From positions 64,001 through 128,000 of the forward strand of contig JAJEKV010000039.1 of the NCBI GenBank assembly GCA_021234155.1: DNA of 64,000 nucleotides. Reading direction: 5' to 3'. Position numbers and translations under genes: made by a program. Below, piece after piece: positions 1 to 10,613 of this stretch. Source of the DNA: Isoetes taiwanensis (lineage: Eukaryota; Streptophyta; Lycopodiopsida; Isoetales; Isoetaceae). Every line of letters begins with the position of its first letter. Position 1 is the first letter of the stretch. The notes under the pieces were generated by a model. That model was not told the origin of the DNA, ran no database searches, and worked only from the letters and a program-made list of their open reading frames with translations.

Positions 1-769
1 ATAAATGAACAGAGCATCCTACATGTGTCTTCTTGACATTTGTATTCTATCCCTTTCTTCAAGACCATGGTAAAGGTCTTTTGCTTATGACTATGTTGAA
101 GCTTGACTCATCATCATTAGAGTTGTCACAAGGTCCATGTTGGAATATTTTTCTGAATGTTTTATTTATATCAAATGTTGTATAGGCTTGAAGCAATAGC
201 TCATTAGTATATGTCCAATTCCCAGGCAACTCAACTAGAACAAGCGATAATGTCGCTCATACTCGCAATCACACCTCCCTTCCCCTCAAGTTTTTCCCCT
301 CAAAAGAGTGGGGTTTTTTTTTTATATATAAATCCTGACATTAATACATTTGCTATACTCTTTGATTGCATTCCATAGGCCTATTGGTCTCCGTGGACGA
401 TAAAAATCCATTTAATTCAATTCAATTCCTTTTAGGATCATATCAAATACAAAAATTGCAAATCCAACTATCCAAAATGCAACAAGGCAAATGTAAAGAA
501 TCGAGTTCAAAGTTCACAAATGTTTCAGTTTTAAAATCAATCTCCGTCCCCCACCCAAACAAATAAACTTTAAATTATATACCACTACAAAGGAGTAACA
601 TACAACCAAAAAGTTTACGTAAGCATCAAACTAACAATTTCGCAATGTGCAATGCATTGGACAACTCCTTGCTAAGCATCAGTAGGTAATACACATATAC
701 TTAAGTACTTTATGTCTCTACAATAGAACCATATTTATACCGGGCATTGTACAATAGAGCCGTATTTAT
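1..769. other. AT-rich intergenic DNA
   Basis: I see no convincing gene here. The longest open frame (from 366, 66 codons) has no recognisable motif and low-complexity composition. The stretch may include the body of the Helitron-like element whose 3' end lies at 770-798, but I could not find a clear 5' TC end. Confidence 0.5.
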
Positions 770-799
770 GCCCGGCAACGCCGGGCACCCGTTACTAGT
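770..799 (+). mobile_element. Helitron-like 3' terminus (hairpin + CTAG|T)
   Basis: A 7-bp stem with a 3-nt loop, GCCCGGC-aac-GCCGGGC (770-786), is followed 8 nt later by CTAG (795-798) and then T. This is the 3'-end layout expected of Helitrons: a short GC-rich hairpin about 10 nt before CTRR, inserted next to a T. The same hairpin and end recur at 8877-8907, so it is probably a repeated family and not chance. The 5' end was not found, so the length is unknown. Confidence 0.55.
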
Positions 800-1189
800 A
801 GAATTGAAGTGCATTTAAAATTTCGACTAGACAAAAAATTATGCAATGCCACCAACCATACATATCACGAGTGACAAAGTTTTGAATATGAGAAGCAAAT
901 TGAGGCTGTGGTTGTTAAATAGGGGGTTTGGCCCGATAAATCCACCCACTTCTAGAAATTCTAGACAAGTCAAAATATTTCCGACCATTTTTCCAGCTTT
1001 AAAATTAAAAAAATCTGGCAAAATACACGATAAAATGCCCTATCAATAGTTTTTTTTCCGGCGTCTTAAATGCAGGCTGCGTTTTCTCTAGTTAATTGGA
1101 TTGCTATCTTCAAACCATGATAAATTAAATTCCCACAAATAAGCAATAGGTCTACAAGAACATTAGTTCAAATTATCCCGCCCTCCCAC

Positions 1190-1806
1190 CCAATGGGCGG
1201 GATAAATTTGAAAAGCATGCCTTTATTTTTTTTATTCTTCATTCACCAGATCGAAACCCTATTCTCTCTCTTCCAACTGCGCCTCCAGCCGCCAGCGGCC
1301 TGGGTTCAAATCTGCTCCAATGGCGAATCCAACTCCGGCTTCTGCTCCAACATCTCCTTGGCGGATCCAACTCTGGCCCTCTTCTCCTTTGCAGCTCCCC
1401 ATTACATCTGATTGTTGTTCTTGTTAGTTTCAAGGTTATTTTTATGTTTTCTTTCCTCTATCTGTGTTAATTTTTGACGTGAACCAGAGTTCTTGTTGGA
1501 AGACTCCTTCTGATTTTTTGTGAACAAGGAGCCGGGCGGCACAGGATATCTACTTATTGGTACCTACTTACTGGTACTACTCTTGATCTCTGCCATCCAT
1601 TATCTTGTTTCTACTATCGATAGGTTTAAACTTTTTTTGCAGATTGTTAAGAAACACAGAGACGCAGGACTGATGAAGCTAATGCAATTTTTCCTGGCGG
1701 GCTTGGTTATTTTTCCAGCTTATCCACATTACCTTAATCTGTTTGAAGTGCAAATGGAAGGCTTGGACCAGCTTTACATCCAGCACTTAGATCATTGCTT
1801 TGCCCT
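1190..1806 (+). other. Possible transcribed remnant or captured gene piece, function unknown
   Basis: This stretch is richer in G+C than its surroundings. It contains a CT-rich leader-like segment (about 1245-1285) followed by an ATG at 1320 that opens a 35-codon frame ending at 1427, and a separate 96-codon frame from 1520 to 1810. None of the translations shows a family I recognise. The arrangement (CT-rich leader, ATG, pyrimidine tracts ending in CAG further on) resembles the 5' part of a plant gene, but no continuation was found. It could be a truncated gene or a fragment carried by a transposon. Confidence 0.2.
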
Positions 1807-2168
1807 GTAAAAGAGGCTTCCTAGCATCTCTGGCCGTCTATTTGATTCTGAGATTCCAAGGTAGAGTAGTCTTGCTGATATTTAGTTTGAACTAGTTCAG
1901 AAAATTTAAAGTTTTACACCGATTTTCTTTGTTTCATACATTGAAGGACTGTTTTTTTCTTTGTTTGCAGCAGAGGAGTTCCTTGGCTGTAAAAGAGGCT
2001 ACCTAGCATCTTTGGCCGCATATTTCATTCTGAGCTTCCAGGGTAGAGTAGTCTTCCTGATATTTAGTTTGAACTAGTTCAGAAATTTTAAAGTCTTACA
2101 CTGATTTTCTTTGTTTCATACATTGAAGAACTATTTTTCTCTTTGTTTGCAACAGAGGAGCTCCTTGA
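1807..2168. repeat. 182-bp direct tandem duplication
   Basis: The block starting GTAAAAGAGGCT at 1807 is repeated from 1989 with a period of 182 bases and roughly 90 percent identity by eye. Each unit ends in a pyrimidine-rich tract and TTTGCAGCAGAGGAG or TTTGCAACAGAGGAG, which resembles a splice acceptor followed by exon sequence. The second copy changes the AG of that site to AA. The duplication may therefore be an intron-plus-exon duplication in a decayed gene. Confidence 0.8.
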
Positions 2169-2445
2169 TGATGCGATGGGGCAGAGTTTTGCCCCCTTTG
2201 TCTATTCTGTTCTATCTGTTATATAAAACTAGGTCTAGCAGAACAATTTTCCCTAGGTGGAAATAATCTAGAGTTAAAAGTTTTTTCTTAGATATGAAAA
2301 GTTCTTAATGCCTAATAAACATATGGGAGTGCTCGAGATGGATAAACAACTTTTAGCTGGCTTTTGGAAAATAATTTGTTCACATTTGCTTGTAATGCAT
2401 ATATGATTTAAGATTGTTATAATATCATATCCTGAATGGATCAAT

Positions 2446-2462
2446 TTGGGTTCGATTCCCAA
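2446..2462 (+). other. Isolated tRNA T-arm-like sequence
   Basis: TTGGG-TTCGATT-CCCAA forms a perfect 5-bp stem with a 7-nt TTCGATT loop, like a tRNA T arm or Pol III B box. No D arm or anticodon arm is evident upstream, so this is not called as a tRNA. A degraded tRNA-derived SINE is the likeliest explanation. Confidence 0.3.
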
Positions 2463-2594
2463 AAGGCTATATTAAAACATTAGTGAAGCACAAGTAAACC
2501 AAAAGCATGGATTTAAGTAAAGAATTGATCAAGAGTAGGACAATAAAAAAAAACAATGACTAGTTTTCTTAAGAACCGTAGTTAAGAATCATGT

Positions 2595-2900
2595 AAAACA
2601 ACTATTGAAAAAAACCACATGTGGATATTCTTTAGAACCATGTGTCTTTATTTGACAAGCACCACATTTGAAAACAACTCTTTTAGAAAACCGCATGTGA
2701 TTATTCTGTTAAACTACATGTTATTATTTAGTAAAAACAACACTTGAAAACAACTACTCGTGGATTTTCCGCTAAACCACATGTTTTTTTAGCAAAAATA
2801 ACACTTAAAAACAACTACTAGTTTAAAAGCCACATGTAGATATTCTGTTAAACCACATGTTGTTTTAGTAAAAAACAACACTTAAAAACAACTACTATAA
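2595..2900. repeat. Degenerate ~70-bp tandem repeat (AACCACATGT / AAAACAACTACT)
   Basis: Four to five imperfect units each carry an 'accacatgt' block, an AT-rich 'gatattctgttaaa' block and an 'aacacttaaaaacaactact' block. Spacing drifts around 65-75 bases. The flanks to about 3380 are AT-rich and carry scattered 'accac' and 'accat' words, with no gene. Confidence 0.65.
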
Positions 2901-3423
2901 ACAACGAAGTGTTACTGGTTATCATCACTGGTTTATAAATGATAACCATGAAGATAAGGCATAACCAAACCATGCACATTTGGAATAAACTATTACTAAT
3001 AGTAATAGTAATTTGAATCTAACACATTGGGAACCATATGCATTTACCATGACAATTAGCCATGTTAGTTCACCACAATAACCAACCACACTATAGAATC
3101 ACATGAATAGAGCAGCATATTAAACCACATCCACACCATCGTGTTATACCATAGGGACTAACCATACCCTTAAAACACTATAATATACCACATAAATTTA
3201 CCAACATGCTATACCACATTGACAAACTCTACAAAGGAAACCATTAGCAATTCCACCCTAACAAACCTTACAAAAGAATCCATTAGTTTAGCCTCATATG
3301 GTTTTTAATGATATCAACCCACAAACATGTATTGGTTTTGTAAAATGGTTTTGTAGTCACAACCATGGGAAAAACCATGTAGTGTTTTAATTTTGGGTGC
3401 CTTGTGAGTACCGAGTTCTAGGC

Positions 3424-3477
3424 GGTCTCGAACTCGAGACCACATTGCTAAGGAACTAGTGTGTTACCACTAGACCA
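3424..3477 (-). mobile_element. tRNA-derived SINE-like promoter region
   Basis: On the minus strand TGGTCTAGTGGTAACAC (3477-3461) matches a Pol III A box, and GGTCTCGAGTTCGAGACC (3441-3424) is a B-box/T-arm with a self-complementary stem. The A-to-B spacing of about 30 nt fits a tRNA-derived SINE head. A related arrangement lies at 58642-58700. The unit overlaps the 3' end of the ORF1-like frame 3448-5148. Confidence 0.5.
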
Positions 3478-5148
3478 AAAGAAGTCACTTTTATCTTCCA
3501 TCTTGGCTTTGGGGATAATGTCAATAATTTTGCTGCCGTTTTGCATCTCGTCCTCAAAAGTCTTCTTCTTTGGATGCCACTCTTGTCTGATAATGAGAGG
3601 GGGTCTGAGATTCGGGGGGCTTTTATTATCCATAGGAGCCTTCTTAACTGGAATTTCTATAACAGGGAGCTTAGAATAAACAATGTCCAAGTCCATAGTT
3701 CTGCCCTCTGAAAGCTTGATCTTAACATTCCTCAGCCATCTGGAGTTGATATTCTTAGAAATACAGACGGAGGGGAAGTTAGTTTGAGGAATATTAATAG
3801 AAATAATGTCCCCGAGGTTCCCTGCAATTGCCTTAAGATGAGAAAGGGTCCACAGAGCAGGGGGTAAATTGGGAAAGGTAGTCCAAGTAGCAGTAGATAT
3901 GTGATCACTATTTCCCGGGGTAAAAAATGGGCTCCATCTCATAATATAGAAGTCACAGTTGCTAATTTTGTCCAATTTCTTTTTTAGAATGTATGAAACA
4001 CTAAAATTATCTTTGCACAAGATTTGAAAGGTTCTGGCATCGATCTTGAGCAAAGATAAAATAGGGATTCTCTGAGTCTTAGTAATCCAGAATTTGACTT
4101 CTCCTAGGGAAGGGCAATTGATAGGGAAGTGGATGATCAGACCTTTTTCAGAATAAAGATTAACAGCTGTAGAATCTTGAATATCCGAGAGATCAATATA
4201 ATCCAAATTATCTTTAGGCATGTCAGAGGGATTATCACAAGAAACCACATTAAGCAAAGCATTTTTATAAGAAGGAAGAGCTTGACCTTTTGCTTTGTCG
4301 CTTTTGCCCAGAATCGGAATCCGGTTGCTGACATTCTGATCACCTACAAAAGTACTTGCTTTGCTGAACCCGGATGTGTTTGTACTCATGCAGTTCTTGC
4401 ATTCGCATTGGTCCGTTTCCAAAGGGTTGAAGTAGCCATTTGAGTGCCTTATTTTGCATGCCCTGGTATCTTTTTTGAGTGTGGTCTGTAGAATCCCATA
4501 GTCCTGAGAGACTCCCTCTAGTAACAGGTCTGTGCCAGATGAGAGCCTGCTTTTGGCCTGCCTTCGATGCCTTTCTATGACTGTGTCATCAGCTTCTTCC
4601 CATCTCTTAATCAGTTTTATCGAGGCCTTGGAGTTCCACTTGAGATTTTCCAGGTCCATAAGCAGGGCTTTCGCTGAATTGAGGAGTTCATCCATTGATT
4701 TCTGAAAGATATTATTTTTTAGGCTACAGCAATCCGACTCAGAGTGGCCTTGCTTCACCATTATCCTTTTACAGAGGTTTCTGTCCATTTCTTGAAGTAA
4801 TTCCAGAAAATTCCAAGCCCAATCACGGTCGTTAGCTCTACCGGAGGCATAATCCTTCTCTAAAGCTCTCATTTTATCCAAGGTGTCACAAAGCACTCCG
4901 TCCTCCTGAACATCCATGCAGACTGCAGCAGCTCTTTGCTGATCTTGGATAAGCGCAAAAGTAATGTATAAGGTTTTCAATTTTTCCCACACCTTATCTT
5001 TCTTATCTTCCATCCAGAATATGTTCGTCCATTCATCATCCTCTATGATTCTGAGGGCTTTTTCTTTGTCGATTGAGTTATTGGAGGGCCCCGAACCATT
5101 TTTTCCTTGTCTGTGAGACATGACTAGTTTTCCCCCGCAAATCTCCAC
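3448..5148 (-). CDS. LINE ORF1-like protein with DUF4283-type domain, intact
   Basis: This is a 566-codon uninterrupted frame. Residues about 385-455 (RWSPFFTPGNS...TWTTFPNLPPALW...LKAIAGNLGDII) match the pattern of the DUF4283 domain found in ORF1 proteins of plant L1-type LINEs and their domesticated relatives. The N-terminal half is charged and probably helical. A Cys-rich patch (CECKNC, about residue 248) is not a classical CCHC knuckle. Two start codons are possible: 5148, or the Met nine codons later that begins MSHRQGKNG. The last residues are read from a SINE-like sequence. No ORF2 follows, so this is either a 5' LINE fragment or a solitary DUF4283 gene. RNA binding is inferred from the family only. 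Confidence 0.65.
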   Translation of the reverse strand: MEICGGKLVMSHRQGKNGSGPSNNSIDKEKALRIIEDDEWTNIFWMEDKKDKVWEKLKTLYITFALIQDQQRAAAVCMDVQEDGVLCDTLDKMRALEKDYASGRANDRDWAWNFLELLQEMDRNLCKRIMVKQGHSESDCCSLKNNIFQKSMDELLNSAKALLMDLENLKWNSKASIKLIKRWEEADDTVIERHRRQAKSRLSSGTDLLLEGVSQDYGILQTTLKKDTRACKIRHSNGYFNPLETDQCECKNCMSTNTSGFSKASTFVGDQNVSNRIPILGKSDKAKGQALPSYKNALLNVVSCDNPSDMPKDNLDYIDLSDIQDSTAVNLYSEKGLIIHFPINCPSLGEVKFWITKTQRIPILSLLKIDARTFQILCKDNFSVSYILKKKLDKISNCDFYIMRWSPFFTPGNSDHISTATWTTFPNLPPALWTLSHLKAIAGNLGDIISINIPQTNFPSVCISKNINSRWLRNVKIKLSEGRTMDLDIVYSKLPVIEIPVKKAPMDNKSPPNLRPPLIIRQEWHPKKKTFEDEMQNGSKIIDIIPKAKMEDKSDFFWSSGNTLVP

Positions 5149-5946
5149 ACAAGAATCTATAAATCTGTGAAGAACCAGGCCGGCCTAAGGTCGAAAAACT
5201 CTGTCCAATAAAGAATCGGCTCGATTCCAAACCGTTCCAGTACCGAAATTTGAAAGAGATTTCTTGAGAATCTGCCTAAGGCTAGATAGCCAGAGTCCTT
5301 AATTTGAGCATGCACCCAAACAAAAGAGGGGAATTTATACAAAATCCAGATTAATACCAATTTCTGCACAGTCCAGCCTAGTGTCGATTGTGATTTCTAA
5401 AACCGAGTCTAACCTTGATCCATTCATACCGTTTGAGAAGGCTAATTAACGTGTAAGAAGTAACTATCAGAATTGAAAAAGCAAATCTTAAATTAAAAAA
5501 TCAATGGTTTATATCAGGTGGGCGTACACTATGCAAACAGAAAGAGAATCTGAACTTCTAGAGACCCATGACCATGTTGACACCACGTTATACTTATATA
5601 CATTCTCATGCATTGCCCTAGCTACAATGCATACTACCAACACCTGAACAGATATATGTGCGTATGTCAATATACATACCAGAAAGTAGCAGTATAGATA
5701 CAAGATACAACAAATAATTAGTAACAAAATCATTTTGTTCAAAAATAATCTATTTGTCTATTAAGAAGCAAGCATTTTTGAAATATCTGCCAATGACTTG
5801 AGGTTGCACTTGATCAAAGTATCTACAAAAAAACATGTCTCTTCTTTTGTGTTTCCCTCTGGAATATCTAGAACATAAGACTTTATGCCCGATATGTATG
5901 AATTGAGAAAAAATAATTATATTCCGTTCTCCGCATAGTTTCTAAA
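5149..5946. other. Intergenic flank of the ORF1-like frame
   Basis: AT-rich sequence without a supported gene. The part up to about 5400 would be the 5' leader of the minus-strand ORF1-like frame. A 70-codon minus frame at 5157-5369 has no recognisable motif. Confidence 0.4.
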
Positions 5947-6439
5947 AACACAAACCATTAACACACAACTACCTTAAACATTATTAACACAAACCATTAC
6001 ATTTGACACATTTAACACAAACCATTAACCATTTGACACATTTAAATAAAAATCCCCCTTAAACCCCCTTTGGTTTGGGTGCATATTCACACGGGGGGTT
6101 ACTCCGGGCAACGAGAGCTGTCGGATGGGCATATTTGCCCTTTATTCCAAGATCTGGACCGTACATAGCAATCCTCGTTTGTGGGGTATGCACGTACAAG
6201 TTTTTGTATACCGTATATTAAGGTTTGCAAAATACTATAAGGTTTGAGAGAATATACTTAATAGTGTTAATTTTGTACATGTATTGTAAAGTTTTTGGGG
6301 CTCTCGGCCTCCCTCGTAACCCCGTGTGAATATGCACCCAAACCAAAGGGGGTTTAAGGGGGATTTTTATTTAAATGTGTCAAATGTAATGGTTTGTGTT
6401 AATAATGTTTAAGGTAGTTGTGTGTTAATGGTTTGTGTT
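5947..6439. mobile_element. ~493-bp MITE with long terminal inverted repeats
   Basis: The left arm (5947 to about 6093) and right arm (about 6305 to 6439) are near-perfect inverted repeats beginning AACACAAACCATTAACACAC and reaching the block around CCCCCTTTGGTTTGGGTGC. The left arm carries an extra ~30-bp internal duplication of the ACATTTGACACATTTAACAC block. No transposase is encoded; the ~210-bp centre is AT-rich. Target-site duplications are not clear, so the superfamily is not assigned. Confidence 0.8.
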
Positions 6440-6455
6440 AACTAAAAAAATTTTT

Positions 6456-6470
6456 GGCCCCTTCGGGGCC
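6456..6470. other. GC hairpin GGCCCC-TTC-GGGGCC
   Basis: A perfect 6-bp stem with a 3-nt loop sits just outside the MITE right arm and follows an A/T tract. A similar hairpin (GCCCC-TCC-GGGGC) lies at 14321-14333 next to a long poly-A. They may be ends of small retroposons. Confidence 0.35.
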
Positions 6471-7659
6471 TTAAGGATGGTGTAGGGATGTAGATATAGA
6501 CATTACCTAATACTCTAATGATGGATGGTATATCATAGCCTCACAAATCTAACAAACTAGAGGTGCTCAAATTATGGAAACGAAAACATTGCATAGAATT
6601 AGACATATAATATTATACCAATACCAATATTAATACATGAGGTAGTAGTATATAATAATAGAATTTATTAATAATGAACAAGTCTTACACATGAGACATT
6701 CTATTTCTGTGATGCCAAATTGCCATCAATCAAGCCATTGGCTAAATTCATTCCCACCTATATTGACCAGTGCTAAGTTGCAGTTAGAAACTGATCAACC
6801 CTCTTTCCAGGTTCGATATGGCATTGTTAATTTGACCAGCAGGTTGCTTACTGACAAAATCGCTTCAGAGTCTATCCATCCATGGACTGCCTTTTATCTT
6901 GTTAGAGGGAATGAATAAGTAACCGTGTTAACATACATGCTCCTCATACCAGTGGCATGGAAGGGAGTCCAAGGCTCGTTCAAGAATTTGAGAAGATCTG
7001 ACACCACACTGACTTGCTCCAGAGTCTTCTCAGTATCCTGAATTCCACAGCATCACTAATCAATGTTGTTCAATGACAATCGAGAAATGACAATCGAGTC
7101 CGTGTTAGAAATAAAAGATCTTGGAGTCTCAGATGGACCACGGTTGGTAGCCTGCAAGATTTCACCCTCCTGTTTAGGGTATAGGTCTGCTTAGCTTAAA
7201 GGTAATGCATGATTCACCTTCTGGTTCGATTAAAGTTCCAAACCTACAATATAAATGCATTCTTGTGGCCACTGTTTGACTGATCTGCATGACTCAAAAA
7301 GGGCGTGGAATAATCCGCTGTCGTGGTGCATGAGAATCCGTTTGTTGATTGAAGCTAAAGGTCAAGCTACTATGAACAGTCAATCCGTGAGCCAAGAATA
7401 TCCAAGAGTTGGAAGCAAACAGAGGGCCTAAACTCTATATTCTTTTTGAATCTGCAGCAAATTTTAGAACACATAAAGGGAAGGAAACAAAGGCGGGTTT
7501 TGCAGCACTACATTGTAGAACCAGGAAACTAATACCTTGCAAAAAAAACCATTATGCTAACTGAAGAAACATTAAAAAACAAATACCTTTGCAAGTATGA
7601 GCAAAAAATCCACCTCATGGTAGCAAAAATCCACTCCGACAACAAGAATCCAAGAGGGC
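6471..7659. other. Intergenic DNA, no supported gene
   Basis: A 75-codon plus frame (6691-6918) and other short frames show no family motif. I see no RNA gene or clear element end here. Confidence 0.4.
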
Positions 7660-7795
7660 AAGTACACATGCACATGCACATGCACACACACATGCACTTA
7701 CACTTGCACATGCACAGTACACATGCACATGCATGCACGTGCACATGCACATGCACATGCATACGCATGCACAGTGTTCATGCACAAACACATGC
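7660..7795. repeat. CACATG/CATGCA microsatellite
   Basis: An imperfect array of alternating purine-pyrimidine hexamers (ACATGC, CATGCA, CACATG). All open frames across it (Met-His-Val-Cys-rich) are consequences of the repeat and are not proteins. Strict purine-pyrimidine alternation is typical of Z-DNA-prone sequence. Confidence 0.9.
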
Positions 7796-7865
7796 AGAGA
7801 AAGACAACAACCCTCGGATTGTTCCAACTAATGAAAATCAACGGCCCATAAAGGGTGCACTCTAG

Positions 7866-8439
7866 AAATACTATTTAGTACACCTCAACGAATACAACAA
7901 TGAAATCATAGAAAAACCATGTGAAAAAACGTACAAAAATTTAAAAGTAACCCCCTGTTATTGTGCTACATATTAAAGTGCACCATCTTGAAATGGAAGA
8001 GAGTTTGTTCCAAGGTATGTTCAAACAACACCTTTGGAACTTTTACCATAAATCACTAAACAAACATTGTGGCATACACGTGGCTGAGAAAGAAAAAAAT
8101 GTCAAATGAAGGAACACATCCAATACAAAATCTATAAACCCTAAACCACTGCCAATCCTTGCGAATTATGTCTATATTTGAAGAATCCTGATTATTCCAA
8201 TGATTGTATATAAAAATGGGTGTCTATCGAGGAGGCATTAATAGCTAGCATGTGTGTATATATTTACACAATGCCTTTATGTACTTACTAATATCGATGC
8301 ATTTCATACTAATTATGATGCGTAGTCATAACATCCACTTCTGTTGTGGATGTCTGTTGTGTGTTGCCCTAAATTAGACGGCAGATTTGATCCAGATCAT
8401 GCCCAGACTGTCCAGATCATGCCCTAGATCGGGTCTGGT
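7866..8439. other. Intergenic DNA
   Basis: AT-rich sequence with no supported gene or repeat. Confidence 0.4.
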
Positions 8440-8778
8440 GTGGTTTTTTGCAAAGGCCTCCTAGGGTTAGGGAGAATCCCGGGACTTGCCGAAGCTCACA
8501 TGAGAGGATCCGGAAATCCATTTGGAATTCCTCTGTTGGGCGGTGCAGGCATAGCGATGCCCTCTCCTGCAGGGGACGTGGATGAATTCTTCTCTAAAGA
8601 TGCTGAATGCACAATTTACAACATGAATCTTCTTGGCATCAAAGATGAGACTGTGTATAAAAAACAGCTTCCAGAAATGAAACCAGTTGGGCACATGTTC
8701 GGACATGAAGAATCATCAAACAATGGATGTCATTACAATGCTCAAGTGAATCTACACCTCTCAAAGATGGGGCCATGA
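8440..8778 (+). CDS. Hypothetical 112-aa frame, possibly a captured exon
   Basis: The frame encodes a Gly/Pro-containing N-terminus (about residues 1-45) and a mixed C-terminal half with no recognised domain. It lies about 100 bases upstream of a Helitron-like 3' end (8877-8907) and has higher G+C than its flanks, so it could be a host gene fragment carried by that element. No splice signals or promoter are convincing. It is not conserved in anything I can recall and may be non-coding. Confidence 0.25.
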   Translation: MVFCKGLLGLGRIPGLAEAHMRGSGNPFGIPLLGGAGIAMPSPAGDVDEFFSKDAECTIYNMNLLGIKDETVYKKQLPEMKPVGHMFGHEESSNNGCHYNAQVNLHLSKMGP

Positions 8779-8876
8779 ATGATGTAATCTTATAAAACAT
8801 ACACTTTATTGATATTTATGAAATTAAACATACGGATCTAACTACATGCCGAGTAAAAACACATGCCAGGAACTTA

Positions 8877-8907
8877 GCTCGGCAACGCCGGGCACAAGTT
8901 TACTAGT
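8877..8907 (+). mobile_element. Helitron-like 3' terminus, second copy
   Basis: GCTCGGC-aac-GCCGGGC (8877-8893) forms a 7-bp stem with one G-T pair. CTAG follows 9 nt later (8903-8906), then T. It shares 'ggcaacgccgggcac' and 'ttactagta' with the copy at 770-799, so both probably belong to one family. The 5' end was not found. Confidence 0.55.
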
Positions 8908-9409
8908 AATCTTATTATATATGATGGTTTTTAGATGATACAGTAGTGGTTTAATATATTTGTCATGGGAGGCCTTGTGTTAATCAAGTGCCTAATTATG
9001 CGGAGTAACCATTCCATTCATACACTAATATTCAAATTTTGAAAAAGATGTAAATGACATTTCATTATCTTTTGGTGTCCAATTTAATTCAATGTAAATT
9101 ATTTTTCCCTATTTTCCTGCGCCTTTATTTTCAATGGCCTTTGGCGTGCCGTTTTGCTAGTTTAAATTACCTTTTTTTTTCAAATTTTTGTGATTTCTTA
9201 TGTTAAATGCAATTGTTTTGGATTTTTTCAATGATTTAAATGAATTTTTTATGATTAATTTAAATTTGTGATATTATTCCTTTATTTGTTTATTTATTAG
9301 TTCACCTTTTTTCATAAGTATTCATATTATCATGTATTAATTTTGCTAAATTATGTTCCCCATTTTTTTTAAATACACTGTATGTCATTTAATGATGTTG
9401 CTCCCCTGC

Positions 9410-9442
9410 ATGCCATGTAGACAGTCGCCGTCTACATGGCAT
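9410..9442. repeat. Perfect 13-bp inverted repeat
   Basis: ATGCCATGTAGAC (9410-9422) and GTCTACATGGCAT (9430-9442) are exact inverted repeats around a 7-nt loop. They lie next to a T-rich tract at the inner edge of the CACTA-like subterminal region. Confidence 0.8.
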
Positions 9443-9454
9443 TTTTTTTGTTTT

Positions 9455-9853
9455 TTAAAGAAAACGTTGACGTTGTTGAACGACGTTACACACGGACATG
9501 ACGTAGGTTCCATGCTGGCGGCACATGGCTTAGCCTTGGCATGCACGTGGCGACGCCACCCAAGCAACATTGTTTAACGACGTCGACAGCGTGGCACCGT
9601 GTTGGCATCCACGTGGCTTGGTGGGTACCCATCGCGCTGGCATAACCGACACCACGTATACGTGAAGTCGTTAAATGATGACTTTTGGACATTTAACAAC
9701 GATGCGGTTGCGACGAGAATATCGACGACTGGATGTCGTTTAAGGACGTCGTGATGTCGTTATAAACATTAAAGATGTCGTATCGTCGTTCATCAATGTA
9801 TCAGACGTCCAGACGTCGATATAGAGTTGCAATGGAAGGATGATTTTGTAGTG
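9455..9853 (-). mobile_element. CACTA (EnSpm)-like terminal region
   Basis: Reading the minus strand from 9853 the sequence begins CACTACAAAATCA, the canonical CACTA terminus. The next ~400 bp carry short palindromic words of the form GTCGTT(t/g)AACGAC, such as those near 9475, 9572 and 9733. Arrays like this are typical of subterminal repeats where EnSpm transposases bind. The same word family occurs at 61733-62270. The partner end and a transposase were not found, so this is a non-autonomous or truncated copy. Confidence 0.55.
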
Positions 9854-9859
9854 GTATCA

Positions 9860-10600
9860 TAATCTATGATCACCAAAACGAGCACGAGTGATGTGAGCTA
9901 GTAGGTCCAAAGGACCCACAAAACCCATCCCCCATTTGCTAATGAAAGTGGATGGCAGCAGGAGTCAGTGCTAAAGCATCATGCGTCGTGAGTCATCACG
10001 CCACATAAGTGTGGTCAAGTTCATTAAGGGACACTATGTTAGCATATGAGTTGGTCTCCAATAGCATCAAGAATATGCGCTTCTTCTTCTTCTTCTGGTA
10101 CAATTCTTTAGTAATTGGATAAAATGAGACAATATATCATGAGACATGCATTTAGTAAAGGAGTTAGCCCTTGGCATTGCCACCTATAGGGTCAACGATA
10201 TAGATATTGTAGTTAAGCTACAACCTAGAAGGCATCCACCTGTATGTTGTTGCTTACAGATGCAAGGGATAAATGCGAGTGACTCAAGGTGGATCATAGA
10301 ATCATCGTCTTGGGAGCTTAGTTGACAGATGCCACATGCATGTGGTATGGCGAGATAAGCTGCACATGATTCTCCGAGGTATTAACATGGTAGAAACACT
10401 TGAAGGGAGAACGCAATGGAAAGTATTTAGTATTTTTTGGATCCATGTTCACATAGATCGAAAAATACCAAACAAAAAGATGGAGAGGAATCGAGGGGAA
10501 GGTGCATGTATGAACGTGCTAAGTTAATGGGGGGTTCTACTCCACACACCTTGGAACGCCTACCATACTAATGCGGCCGCTAAGATAAGGACAGCCACCG
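9860..10600. other. Intergenic DNA upstream of the Ole e 1-like gene
   Basis: No supported gene. A short CTT microsatellite lies at about 10081-10098. The stretch would contain the distal promoter of the gene starting at 10655. Confidence 0.4.
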
Positions 10601-10613
10601 CCCATTTTTCCAT

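Noticed and set aside
583-590. CACTACAA word as a possible CACTA left end pairing with 9853
   Set aside because: The neighbouring bases do not give a matching 3-bp duplication (TAC versus GTA). The subterminal sequence lacks the GTCGTTNAACGAC words, and 9.3 kb of unrelated DNA lies between.
5940-6446. CTAAA as target duplication for the 493-bp MITE
   Set aside because: The match is offset and A-rich on both sides, so no clean duplication could be assigned.
7529-7865. Open frames rich in Met, His, Val and Cys on both strands
   Set aside because: They are produced by the CACATG/CATGCA microsatellite in every frame.
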